Shown: positions 10,401 to 18,296 of the stretch, one piece after another
Layout of the letters: the number at the start of each line of letters is the position of its first letter
Position numbering within the stretch: position 1 is the first letter of the stretch
From: Granulicella mallensis
GTDB lineage: Bacteria; Acidobacteriota; Terriglobia; Terriglobales; Acidobacteriaceae
Direction: 5' to 3'
Length of the DNA: 64,000 nucleotides
NCBI RefSeq assembly: GCF_014203225.1
Contig: NZ_JACHIO010000003.1
Location: 310,001 to 374,000, forward strand
Notes under the pieces: model-generated
What the model was told of the DNA's origin: nothing
Database searches by the model: none
What the model saw: the letters and a program-made list of their open reading frames with translations, nothing else
Position numbers and translations under genes: made by a program

Positions 10401-11819
10401 CGCCAGGCACAACGCCGCGTGCATGAACTCGGCCTCGAAGACCGCATCTTCCTGGTGCACGGCGATGCGACGAAGGTGGAGTTACCCGAGCCCTGCACGG
10501 TGTGCGTTTCGGAGATTGTCGGAGCTCTGGGAGGATGCGAGGGCGCAGCGGTCATCCTGAACAGCGTGCGCCGGTTGCTCACGCCCGATGCCGTGATGAT
10601 CCCGATCCGTAGCCGCACACTGATTGCACCGGTGGAATTGCCGGAGGCACTGCGCGGCAGACTAGGATTCGGAGAACTCGCGGCCAGCTACGTGGAACGT
10701 ATCTTTGCCGATGCCGGACGCCCGTTTGATCTGCGGCTGGCGGCCAGGGGACTTCGCTACCCATCCTTGCTCGCTGAACCGCGGATGCTGGAAGATCTCG
10801 ACTTCAGCGCTATGACCTCTACCAACGAGACATACGACGCGAACTTCGCGATCGACCGGCCAGGGCGCATGGACGGCTTCGTCGCGTGGCTGATGCTCGA
10901 TACCGGCGCAGGCGAGGAAATCGACATCCTCGCACACGATCACTGCTGGCTTCCCGTGTTCTTCCCGTTGCCAACCGATCCGGTGAAGGTGAAAGAGGGA
11001 GATTCCGTCACAGCTAAAGCTGGCTTCACCTTGAACCACGACGGCCTCCATCCGGATTACTTTGTTCATGGGCAGATCGAGTCCTCGGACGGCACTGTCA
11101 TAGAGTTCCGCTATGACGCACCGCACGATCCCAGAAAGTTCAAGGCAACGCCCTTTACGCAGCATTTCTTCCATGATGCTGACATACCTCGTACAGAGGC
11201 GATGAGCTTCAATCCTGCGCTATTGCAACAGCGTCTGCATCAGTCTCTGCCTGCATACATGGTCCCGGAATCGTTTGTGGTGCTGGACCACCTGCCGCGC
11301 ACGCTGAGCGGAAAGCTTGATCGAAAGGCGCTGCCTAAGCCGGTATCGTCACACACTGCGGTAAAGATCTCCCGTGGCATGACGCCACGCAATCAAACAG
11401 AGCAGGAGGTCGTCTCGATCTGGCGCGATGTACTCCGTCTGGACGAGATCGACCTGCAAACCAGCTTCTTCCAGCATGGCGGAAGTTCCCTATTGCTGCT
11501 CCGAGTACAGACGGAGATCCAGCGCAGGCTCGGTGTCGAACTGCCTGCGACAGATCTCTTCCGCTACCCCACTGTAGAGACTCTGGCCCAGCACCTGCAC
11601 GAACGTATCCCGGTCCAGGGAACAGATCTTATAACGCCTGTATCGACCGAGAAGAGGCTTTCCGCCCGGCGAGACATGATCGCACTCAAGTCTGTGCTCA
11701 AGGACCGGCTGAAGGTTCCACTGAAGTCGGCATTCAAGGACCCGCTGAAAACGGTACTCCACTCGGCTGCAGCCCATCCTTCGCCGGAGCCCGAAGAAGC
11801 ACCTGATGTCGGGGCATGA
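7458..11819 (+). CDS. Nonribosomal peptide synthetase, module 2 (C-A interrupted by PRMT-like methyltransferase-T)
   Basis: About 1453 residues. The condensation domain starts at the N-terminus (HHILLD near 141). The A domain has TSGSTGRRK near 605, NAYGPTE, YRTGDL and QVKVRGIRMEPGE. Between A8 and A10 (about 890-1250) sits a methyltransferase: SAM loop VLEVGTGPEALL near 948, acidic post-I strand KVYAVEL, a double-E loop SEIVGALGGCE near 1017-1026, and a barrel with HDHCW near 1160. A10 (SGKLDRK) resumes near 1283 and the carrier serine is in HGGSS near 1342. The code reads D-A-S-T-V-A-A-V-C-K, an aromatic Phe/Tyr-type pocket. After the carrier domain comes a Lys/Leu-rich tail and no release domain. 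Confidence 0.92.
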   Translation: MPPSGVPEVYPLSFMQEAMLFQCLQAPGSDIYVQQLSCELAGPLREADFTDAWARLIDRHAVLRTAFAWKDLPEPLQIVGKVRVPLETLDWTEMESAQQRDSLQELLANIRATGFQMHKAPLHKLHLIRLAADHYHLVWTWHHILLDAWSVPVIFREFFTLYDGHSLPSSPAFRDFIAWQRSRDLARAEDYWRTYLDGFTRATPLGLDRESTGDTGYILQYELLSAQEAQAIQDAAAALKVSVFTLLQGAWTLLLSRYSGTEDVLFGTAVSGRQAELLHIEEMSGLLINTIPVRCRIVNEETVSDWLTRLQRQQYETQAFDYVPLRKTQQWSAIPSGAPLLESMLILENVPLHNATFGGQDLGLGQISFTERGEFPLTVMMSLERQPRLGIGLQRNRFSDGDATLILRQLRFVLQQLVEHTEATVRQIDIFTPTERADLVSSGRPERDLNLQSAAALFDRQAERTPYATAAVFRAESGDEFMWTYRQLQRRSRQYSSGLLQRGLRRGNRVAICADASLDRLAAILAILRAGAVYLPLDPEMPSALLQDLLSDATPALILTTVDLAAEFAPSNNCETLLLEGAFREVEPIHEEAEVSPQDLAYLIYTSGSTGRRKAVAVTHASLQSLVETQIAAFRIDRQSRVLQFSSLSFDASISEIFTALLAGAALYIAPRRLLLPSREFLELLAECRITTVTLPPSVLAALPYTVLPSLQTLVSAGEACRSELVERWSHGRLFLNAYGPTECTVCATFGEARRGVVNPSIGRPCDDVQVYLLDDALEPVPSGVPGHMYLGGRQVSGGYWNRPELTASAFLPDPFFPRPGARMYRTGDLARLLPTGELAYLGRADEQVKVRGIRMEPGEVVSAILQDPTLSEAAVIAIEDADTGTALAAYVVPRITPSSGAGETGWWPSLAEYLIYDGLAYHAMTSDERRNESYRAAIRQHVPGKVVLEVGTGPEALLARFCIEAGASKVYAVELLEETFRQAQRRVHELGLEDRIFLVHGDATKVELPEPCTVCVSEIVGALGGCEGAAVILNSVRRLLTPDAVMIPIRSRTLIAPVELPEALRGRLGFGELAASYVERIFADAGRPFDLRLAARGLRYPSLLAEPRMLEDLDFSAMTSTNETYDANFAIDRPGRMDGFVAWLMLDTGAGEEIDILAHDHCWLPVFFPLPTDPVKVKEGDSVTAKAGFTLNHDGLHPDYFVHGQIESSDGTVIEFRYDAPHDPRKFKATPFTQHFFHDADIPRTEAMSFNPALLQQRLHQSLPAYMVPESFVVLDHLPRTLSGKLDRKALPKPVSSHTAVKISRGMTPRNQTEQEVVSIWRDVLRLDEIDLQTSFFQHGGSSLLLLRVQTEIQRRLGVELPATDLFRYPTVETLAQHLHERIPVQGTDLITPVSTEKRLSARRDMIALKSVLKDRLKVPLKSAFKDPLKTVLHSAAAHPSPEPEEAPDVGA

Positions 11820-11980
11820 TCCCCTCCTATGCCATCGAAAAGAGTCCAACAAAGTAAAAGAGCTTATCCTGTCCTGCTGCAATTCCGCGTTCTCTATTGC
11901 CGTTGCTTTTCCTGCTTGTCATCCTCGAAGAGGATCTGCTTCCCTGCCCAGAAGACTGGATTGCGGCTGAAGAAGGCTTC

Positions 11981-13234
11981 TCAGCCGCGATATCCATGAC
12001 CGGCAAGCAGATCCTTGAGCTCCCGGCCATCCGGCGAGACATCATGAGGCTGCCCCACCGCCAGTCGTGCCGAGCGCGTATCCTTCAATCCATTGCCGGT
12101 AATAACGGTTACGACTGAAGCGTCAGAATCCACGTATCCTTCGGCAACGGCCTTGCGCAGACCAGCCACGGAGGTGGACGCAGCAGGCTCCGCAAAGATT
12201 CCGCTCAGACTGCCGGTGTAGCCGATCGCCTCCAGAATCTCGGAGTCATCCACGGAGATCATGGTGCCGCCGGACTCATGGATGGCTTGCAGCGCCTTTC
12301 TCCAGTTGCGTGGCACCCCCACCTTGATACTGTCGGCAACGGTGTTCTCGGGGCGGTCGGGCGGCAGCGATCCGGTGCGGAAGGCTTGCAGTACGGCGTC
12401 AGCGCCGCTTGCCTGCACGCCAAGCATGCGTGGCGTACGGTCAATCAGTCCCAGCAGCTTGAACTCGCGGAAGCCCTTCCAGATACCTGCAATGGTGCAA
12501 CCGTCTCCTACCGAGACTGCAACCCAGTCAGGAACCTTCCAGTCGAGCTGTTCGCAGATCTCCAGCGCAACGGTCTTCTTGCCTTCCACCAGCCATGGAT
12601 TGATGGCGCAGTTGCGGTTGTACCAGCCGGAGATCGCGCACGCGGACTGGCAGAGCTGGAACGCGTCATAGTAGCTGCCTTGCACTCTCAATACCGTCGC
12701 CCCGAACGCAAGCAGCTGGGTGAGCTTGGGCTCAGGCGTGTCCTTTGGCACGAAGATGACGCTGCGCATCCCCATCGATGCAGCCATGCCGGCCAAAGAG
12801 GATGCGGCATTCCCTGTGCTGGAACAGGCGATGACATCTTTGCCCTCCGCGCAGGCCAGGGCCACGGCGAGCGCGCTGGCGCGGTCCTTCAACGATCCCG
12901 TTGGGTTCCGTCCATCGTCCTTTATCAGCAGCGAATCGAGCCCGAGATACCTTGCGAGCCGAGGCGCTGGAGTGAGCGGCGTACAGCCAACGGAGAGGTC
13001 GGGGATGCGTGCCGAAGAGGCATCCACTGGCAGCAGCTCTCTGTAACGCCAAAGGGTCTGGCTCGCACGGCCGGCAAGCGGACTCTGTTCCAGCGAACGA
13101 CGTGCCTTGTCATAGTCGTACACCACGTCCAGAATGCCGTCTGCGCCGCAGAGCTCACACATAAGCCGGGTTTCAGGAGCGTAGGTTGCACCGCACACAA
13201 CGCACCGCAGGTGATCCACACAGGTCATCTTCAT
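11981..13234 (-). CDS. Threonine synthase-like PLP enzyme in the NRPS cluster
   Basis: A 417-residue fold-type II PLP enzyme. The N-terminus has two CxxC pairs (C11/C14 and C26/C29), as in archaeal-type threonine synthases. The PLP lysine lies in the N-P-T-G-S-L-K-D-R block near residue 115, followed by STGNAASSLAG. Threonine synthases convert O-phosphohomoserine to threonine by elimination and beta addition. It is the last gene of the leftward tailoring operon, 18 bp after the FAAL fusion. Placement suggests it makes or modifies a cluster amino acid (threonine-like, dehydro- or diamino-), rather than housekeeping threonine; this is inference. AGGAAG precedes the ATG. Confidence 0.85.
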   Translation of the reverse strand: MKMTCVDHLRCVVCGATYAPETRLMCELCGADGILDVVYDYDKARRSLEQSPLAGRASQTLWRYRELLPVDASSARIPDLSVGCTPLTPAPRLARYLGLDSLLIKDDGRNPTGSLKDRASALAVALACAEGKDVIACSSTGNAASSLAGMAASMGMRSVIFVPKDTPEPKLTQLLAFGATVLRVQGSYYDAFQLCQSACAISGWYNRNCAINPWLVEGKKTVALEICEQLDWKVPDWVAVSVGDGCTIAGIWKGFREFKLLGLIDRTPRMLGVQASGADAVLQAFRTGSLPPDRPENTVADSIKVGVPRNWRKALQAIHESGGTMISVDDSEILEAIGYTGSLSGIFAEPAASTSVAGLRKAVAEGYVDSDASVVTVITGNGLKDTRSARLAVGQPHDVSPDGRELKDLLAGHGYRG

Positions 13235-13251
13235 CTACCTACTTCCTGCTT

Positions 13252-16200
13252 CTAGTTGTTGTTGTCAGCCCCACCGGTAAGTTCAGCCAGCAACCGGTCT
13301 ACCTCGTCTTCGGGCATCTCGCTGATGCTCGCCAGCGCAGCCAGATCGTCTCGGATGGGAGCCACGCTGCACGACGTTGCGCTGCTGGATGGCTGCGTAT
13401 TCGAAGCCTTCGCCGGTGTGAGTGTTGCGACGTATTCCGACAGTTGCCCGATCGTCGGGTAGTCCCACACGGCTGTTGTGGAGATGCCGACGCCGAGCCA
13501 GGCCTCCAGCGCATTGGAGAATCGAAGAGCAGAGACCGAATCCAGGCCATACTGACTGATGCGATCTTTCACGCTGATCGTGGCGCGATCGCGTCCAAAC
13601 TCCTTGCAGACCCAGTCAGAGATCCAGTTCACATAACGCTGTGTATCGGAATGTTCTTCGTTGTTTGCCTTGGCTGGAGTGGCCGCAGAGGAAGAGATCG
13701 ACGTCTCCACCGCTGCCGAAGCCGTCCCAGGCTTTCGGAGGAGAGGATCGATATTCCAGTCTTCACTGGCCATCGTCTGCTCCACGTCACCGATCTCACG
13801 AACATATTCGTTGATGACGTCCTCAGCCTGCACGGCATTCAGATACACGGCCTCGGACGGTGTCACACCCAGCGCGCTTGCGATGCACTGGTCAAGTCGC
13901 AGCCGCGTCCACTCCTCGGCACGGCTTAATGCCGCAGAGGGCTCTTTCTGCGCCCGGTAGCGAATGCTTGCGAGCAGAAGGCCCTGCACGCCGACCTCGC
14001 CGGCCAGGCTGTTGGCCCAGTTCTGAGCAGCGACGCGGTCGGCTCCCATGGGAAGCCGAGTGCTCTGCGTACGGTCTGCGATCCGTGCAGCCGTCACCTG
14101 CAACTCGGCTGCAATCGCTTGTTGATGAAGAACGTTGCGGAGAAAGCTCTCCAGCGGAGCGCTGTCATTGATCAGCTTCGAGCCGATATACGCAGTCATT
14201 GGTTCCGTTGGCCCCTCGAAGATGCGCAGGATGCGCGCATCGCGGAGAATCTGCGGAGCGATATTGCTCTCGATGTAACCGCGGCCGGCCATCTGCTGGA
14301 CGAGCCCATCCGCAGCCTTCCAGGCAAACTCCGGTCCGGCCACCTTGCAGGCGCAGAAGAACTCCGGGGGAACAGGCTCATTCGCATCCATCAACCCGGC
14401 CACCACGATAGCCAGGGATTCGACCGCGGTAACTGCGGCAGTCAGATCGCTGATACGGGTAAGCGTAACCGGATTCTCGATCACCCGGCCGGTTGCGATA
14501 TGGCGCGCCTTGCCGTGGCGCAGCATCAACTGCAGGCAACGCTTCAATACCCCAACACTTGCCCAGCAGAGAGCATAACGGCCGTATTCCATCGCATCCA
14601 TTGCCACGGTCATGCCATTCCCGGGGGTTCCGAGCATGTCATCGGCCGTGACCTTCACACCTTCAAGATGCACTTCGTTCTGCACCATCGCGCGCAGGCC
14701 CATCGTCAGCGCCTCCGGCCCCATGCGCAATCCACGGCTTCCCTGGCGTACCGTGAAGGCAGTGACTCCGCGAGGACCGTTCGTGTCACCTGGTTCAAGC
14801 TGAACGAAGGTATTGATATAGCCGGCCCAGGAAGAGGTGCCGCTCCAGATCTTCGTCCCGTAGAGTTCCCAACCTCCAGGAGCAGGCACTCCTCTGGAAC
14901 TGATGCCGCGCACATTCGAACCCGCGCCAGGTTCGGTCATCGCAAAAGCGATCAGCTCGCGTCCCTGCGCGAGGACCGGCAGCAGCTCCTCCTGCCGCTT
15001 CGGCGTTGCATGGCGCAGGATGGGGCGGACTCCCAGGACATTGTTCACAGCGGTGAAGGATGCAATTGTGAGGTCGATAGCGGCGAGCTGCTGCAGCACC
15101 AGACCGGTACTTAAGTGGTTCAACGCCAGGCCACCGTAGCGCACAGGCGCCTGCATGCCCAGAACGCCGTGATTCGCCAGATCCATCACGATATAGGGTG
15201 GAATCGAGCGCCGCTCATCCATCAAGCGCGAGTTGATGCGCTCCTCGGCATAGTCCCTTAACCAGTCCAGGGTCTCCTGGAGCTTCTGTGTTCCAGCCGT
15301 ATCTTCCATGTTTCTTTCCTCCTCTGCATTGGAAACATTCACTACTTGTGCGGACTGCCATTGACTGCGCCACTGCGGGGTAATCCAGGTATGAAGCGAA
15401 TCGAGCGCACCGTCCAGGAACATGCGGCGGCAAAGCTGGCGCTGTTTCTTTCCGCTGTGTGTGCGCGGAAGATGTCTGGGCCTCAGCAGGACAATCGCAG
15501 CCACTTCAAGCCCATGCTGCTCGGACACAGCCGATACCACATCCGCTGCAATCGCATCGGGATCCAGGGTACGCATGGCGATGCGCTGCACCTCAACGGC
15601 CAACGCCAGGCGCAGCTCCCCACCAATCTCCAGGGAGAAGACACAGCATCCGTCCCGAGCCAGCGATGGATGCGCGATTTCAATATCCGGCTCGACATCC
15701 TCTGGGTGAATATTGACGCCGCGCACGATGAACATATCGTCGATGCGCCCGCGAACGTACAACTCGCCGTTGTACATCATCCCTAGATCGCCGGTGCGCA
15801 GATAAGGACCGTCACCGCTCGGCTGCAGGTGTGCCTCAAAACGCTTCAAAAGCTCAGGGTGCTTCCAATAACCCGCAGTCACAGAGGGGCCCTTCAGGCA
15901 TATCTCTCCGGATTGCCCCTCAGGCAACTCCTCCTGCGTGAACGAGTCGGCGATCCGAACTTCTGTGCCTGGAACCGGCACACCCGACGAGGTCAGCCGG
16001 ACTCCGCCATCAGCTTCAGTCGGGACAAAGAGCCCTGTAGTTAAATGCTCCGCATCCGCAGAAAGGATGCGAGGCAGATGGCCAAGCGCTGTGGTCGTTG
16101 CAGCCAGCGTGTTCTCGGCCAGTCCATAGCCTGGACAGAAGGCCTCCGGAGCAAAACCGTATGGAACGTACTTTGCCAGGAACCGCTCTACCGTGTCCGG

Positions 16201-17112
16201 GCGAACATGTTCTGCCCCGTTGATCGCGGTCACAATACTGCTCAGGTCCAGGCCCTTCAGTTGCTCGTCAGGAATCTGGGTGCAGGCTTCAAAGGCAAAG
16301 TTCGGGGCCGCCGTGTGGGTCGCCTTATACGTCGACATTCCCTCCAGCCAGCTGAGCGGGCGCTGCGCGAACATACCTGGCGCCATCATGATGCATTCGC
16401 ACCCGCAGTACAGAGCCTCCAGCAGCCCCAGCACTAATCCCATGTCATGAAAGTGCGGCAGCCAGGTAAAGACCCGGCTCTCCTGATAAAACCTCCGCTG
16501 CTGTTGTAGTGCATAGCAATTCGCCACTACGTGACGGTGCTGCAGCACCACCCCCTTGGGAGTTGACGTCGAGCCGGAGGTGTACTGCAGATAGGCGACA
16601 TCTTCGGCCGTGCAGCCAGGGTCTTGCCACTCAGGTGCGCTCTCCGGGAGGTCTTCCTCCTGCATGGCCAGCCAGGTAACGGAAGGCAGAGCCGCGGTCA
16701 GGATAGGCTGCATCTCGATCGTCGTCAGGCCAAAACGCGCGCCGCTGTCTGCTGCGAGAGTTGCTGTATGGTGCTGAGGACGACGAGGGTTCGGGTAGCG
16801 CGTGGGAACCCCGATAGCTCCGGCATACATGCAACCAAAGAAGGCCGTCAGGAAGTCCAGACCGGCGGGAAAGACCAGCATGACGCAGGGCTGCTCCGTG
16901 GGCTGCGGAAGCCCTGTAGCCCGCAGGCGGGCGGCAACGCGGCGCGCACCACGATCCAGTTCCGCAAAGGTGCGCCCACGCGGTCGCGCCTCTCCGTCAA
17001 GAAAGGTATAGCCGCGCTCCGGACTCAGTTGTGCACGCAGACGTAGCAGCTGCGCAAGCGTCAGTCGGTTCGTTTGAATCTCGGCGTGTGAACGATCCTG
17101 TGGACTTGTCAT
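13252..17112 (-). CDS. Fused fatty acyl-AMP ligase / acyl-CoA dehydrogenase / acyl carrier protein
   Basis: About 1286 residues in three parts. Residues 1-585 are a fatty acyl-AMP ligase: TSGSTSTPKG near 180 and the FAAL-typical WLPHFHDMG near 220. Residues about 600-1110 are an acyl-CoA dehydrogenase: the FAMTEPGAGSNV flavin/substrate loop and RIFEGPTEP near 966, which keeps the catalytic glutamate. The carrier domain carries its serine in GLDSVSAL near 1191. Such fusions activate a free fatty acid, load it on the carrier and introduce an alpha,beta double bond. It probably gives the starter acyl chain to NRPS module 1. ATG 17112 is preferred over an upstream TTG. Confidence 0.93.
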   Translation of the reverse strand: MTSPQDRSHAEIQTNRLTLAQLLRLRAQLSPERGYTFLDGEARPRGRTFAELDRGARRVAARLRATGLPQPTEQPCVMLVFPAGLDFLTAFFGCMYAGAIGVPTRYPNPRRPQHHTATLAADSGARFGLTTIEMQPILTAALPSVTWLAMQEEDLPESAPEWQDPGCTAEDVAYLQYTSGSTSTPKGVVLQHRHVVANCYALQQQRRFYQESRVFTWLPHFHDMGLVLGLLEALYCGCECIMMAPGMFAQRPLSWLEGMSTYKATHTAAPNFAFEACTQIPDEQLKGLDLSSIVTAINGAEHVRPDTVERFLAKYVPYGFAPEAFCPGYGLAENTLAATTTALGHLPRILSADAEHLTTGLFVPTEADGGVRLTSSGVPVPGTEVRIADSFTQEELPEGQSGEICLKGPSVTAGYWKHPELLKRFEAHLQPSGDGPYLRTGDLGMMYNGELYVRGRIDDMFIVRGVNIHPEDVEPDIEIAHPSLARDGCCVFSLEIGGELRLALAVEVQRIAMRTLDPDAIAADVVSAVSEQHGLEVAAIVLLRPRHLPRTHSGKKQRQLCRRMFLDGALDSLHTWITPQWRSQWQSAQVVNVSNAEEERNMEDTAGTQKLQETLDWLRDYAEERINSRLMDERRSIPPYIVMDLANHGVLGMQAPVRYGGLALNHLSTGLVLQQLAAIDLTIASFTAVNNVLGVRPILRHATPKRQEELLPVLAQGRELIAFAMTEPGAGSNVRGISSRGVPAPGGWELYGTKIWSGTSSWAGYINTFVQLEPGDTNGPRGVTAFTVRQGSRGLRMGPEALTMGLRAMVQNEVHLEGVKVTADDMLGTPGNGMTVAMDAMEYGRYALCWASVGVLKRCLQLMLRHGKARHIATGRVIENPVTLTRISDLTAAVTAVESLAIVVAGLMDANEPVPPEFFCACKVAGPEFAWKAADGLVQQMAGRGYIESNIAPQILRDARILRIFEGPTEPMTAYIGSKLINDSAPLESFLRNVLHQQAIAAELQVTAARIADRTQSTRLPMGADRVAAQNWANSLAGEVGVQGLLLASIRYRAQKEPSAALSRAEEWTRLRLDQCIASALGVTPSEAVYLNAVQAEDVINEYVREIGDVEQTMASEDWNIDPLLRKPGTASAAVETSISSSAATPAKANNEEHSDTQRYVNWISDWVCKEFGRDRATISVKDRISQYGLDSVSALRFSNALEAWLGVGISTTAVWDYPTIGQLSEYVATLTPAKASNTQPSSSATSCSVAPIRDDLAALASISEMPEDEVDRLLAELTGGADNNN

Positions 17113-17213
17113 TGATCTGCGGGGCAATCGCCCGGCATCATCCTCACGATATTTTGTCGGACGACTTCGTTATCTTCTGCCGGAGCGGTGCTTCCTCTCT
17201 TTCCTGGAAAATA

Positions 17214-18284
17214 CTATGCGGAGAAGTACGGTAAGACCTCTTCCCCAAAGGTTCGAATCGATTCCATCGTAAGTTCGTGGGGTGTCGTCCCCGTCTGCAT
17301 CACCAGGATCAACTCGTCGACCCCGATATTGACAAACCTCTGCACGGTCTCCCGCGCGCTGGCTGGATCGCCGATAACCGCCGAAAGCTGCGAGCTCGGC
17401 GTATTGCGGGCCTTGCGGAAGCGCTCCAACTGCTCATCGGGCAAAAAGTCCCGGGAGATGTTGATGCGGCCGCTCGGCCGCTCGGCGCCGTAATAATGCA
17501 CCATGGAGCGCAGAAAATAGGTCGCACCGCGCAGTCCATGCCGGCAGGCGCTCAGGTCGTCCTTCAACACGAAGGCCGCCGCATTGCAGGCAAAGTGATT
17601 GTTGATGACCTTCCCCACGGGCGTGGCCTGTGCAATCGCTTTGCGATAGTCGCTGACACGTTCTCCTAACATCTCGTCGTGATAGGTCGCAAGATTCAGC
17701 GCGCCAATACCAAGCTTTCCGATGGCGATCGCCTGCTCCGGCTTAGAGCACGCTGCAAACATGGGAGGATGTGGCTTCTGCACCGGCTTCGGCACGATAC
17801 AGGTCTCAGGAATGTCGAAGTAGCGCCCCTTGTGGCTGAAGACATCCGCTGCCCACATCTTTGGAATGATCTCCAGCGCCTCCAGCCACTCGCCATGGAT
17901 CGCCTCCGAGTCCACTCCGAACGCCTCGCGCTCGACACGTGTGCCGGACTTCGCGGAGCCCCAGTTCACCCGTCCATTCGAAAGAATGTCCAGCGTCGCA
18001 ATGCGTTCAGCGATACGGATGGGATGGTTGTAGCGGTGCGGTAACAGCGTGCAACCGTGGCCGAGACGGATTCGCTTGGTCTGCCCGGCGATGTACCCCA
18101 GGAAGACCTCCGGGGCCGACGAATGGGAATATTCATACAGCCCATGATGCTCGACCTCCCAGATGCAGTGATAGCCGAGGTCATCTGCCAGCTTGGCCTG
18201 CTCCACGCAGTTGTGGAAGAGGATGGCCTCCTTCTCCGGAGTAGGGTCTGCCAGCTGCATCTCAAAAAACAAGGAGAACTTCAT
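17214..18284 (-). CDS. Luciferase-like (LLM class) flavin-dependent oxidoreductase
   Basis: A 356-residue TIM-barrel monooxygenase of the bacterial luciferase family. Visible are the N-terminal MKFSLFFEMQ strand, a WEVEHHG block around the flavin pocket, a R-I-R-L-G-H-G-C strand, and the G-R-V-N-W-G-S block that follows. These enzymes use FMNH2 and O2 to hydroxylate or oxidise a substrate and often act as tailoring enzymes in NRPS/FAAL clusters. It lies 13 bp after the dehydrogenase gene and 101 bp before the FAAL fusion, in one operon. The position oxidised, acyl chain or amino acid, cannot be read from sequence. Confidence 0.88.
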   Translation of the reverse strand: MKFSLFFEMQLADPTPEKEAILFHNCVEQAKLADDLGYHCIWEVEHHGLYEYSHSSAPEVFLGYIAGQTKRIRLGHGCTLLPHRYNHPIRIAERIATLDILSNGRVNWGSAKSGTRVEREAFGVDSEAIHGEWLEALEIIPKMWAADVFSHKGRYFDIPETCIVPKPVQKPHPPMFAACSKPEQAIAIGKLGIGALNLATYHDEMLGERVSDYRKAIAQATPVGKVINNHFACNAAAFVLKDDLSACRHGLRGATYFLRSMVHYYGAERPSGRINISRDFLPDEQLERFRKARNTPSSQLSAVIGDPASARETVQRFVNIGVDELILVMQTGTTPHELTMESIRTFGEEVLPYFSA

Positions 18285-18296
18285 GAGGCCTCGCTT

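Noticed and set aside
12278-13255. Long plus-strand open frame (325 codons) opposite the threonine synthase-like gene
   Set aside because: Low-complexity translation without family motifs; the minus strand has clear PLP-enzyme sequence.
14119-15114. Long plus-strand open frame (331 codons) opposite the FAAL/ACAD fusion
   Set aside because: It is a shadow of high-GC codon bias; no family features and the antisense gene is well supported.
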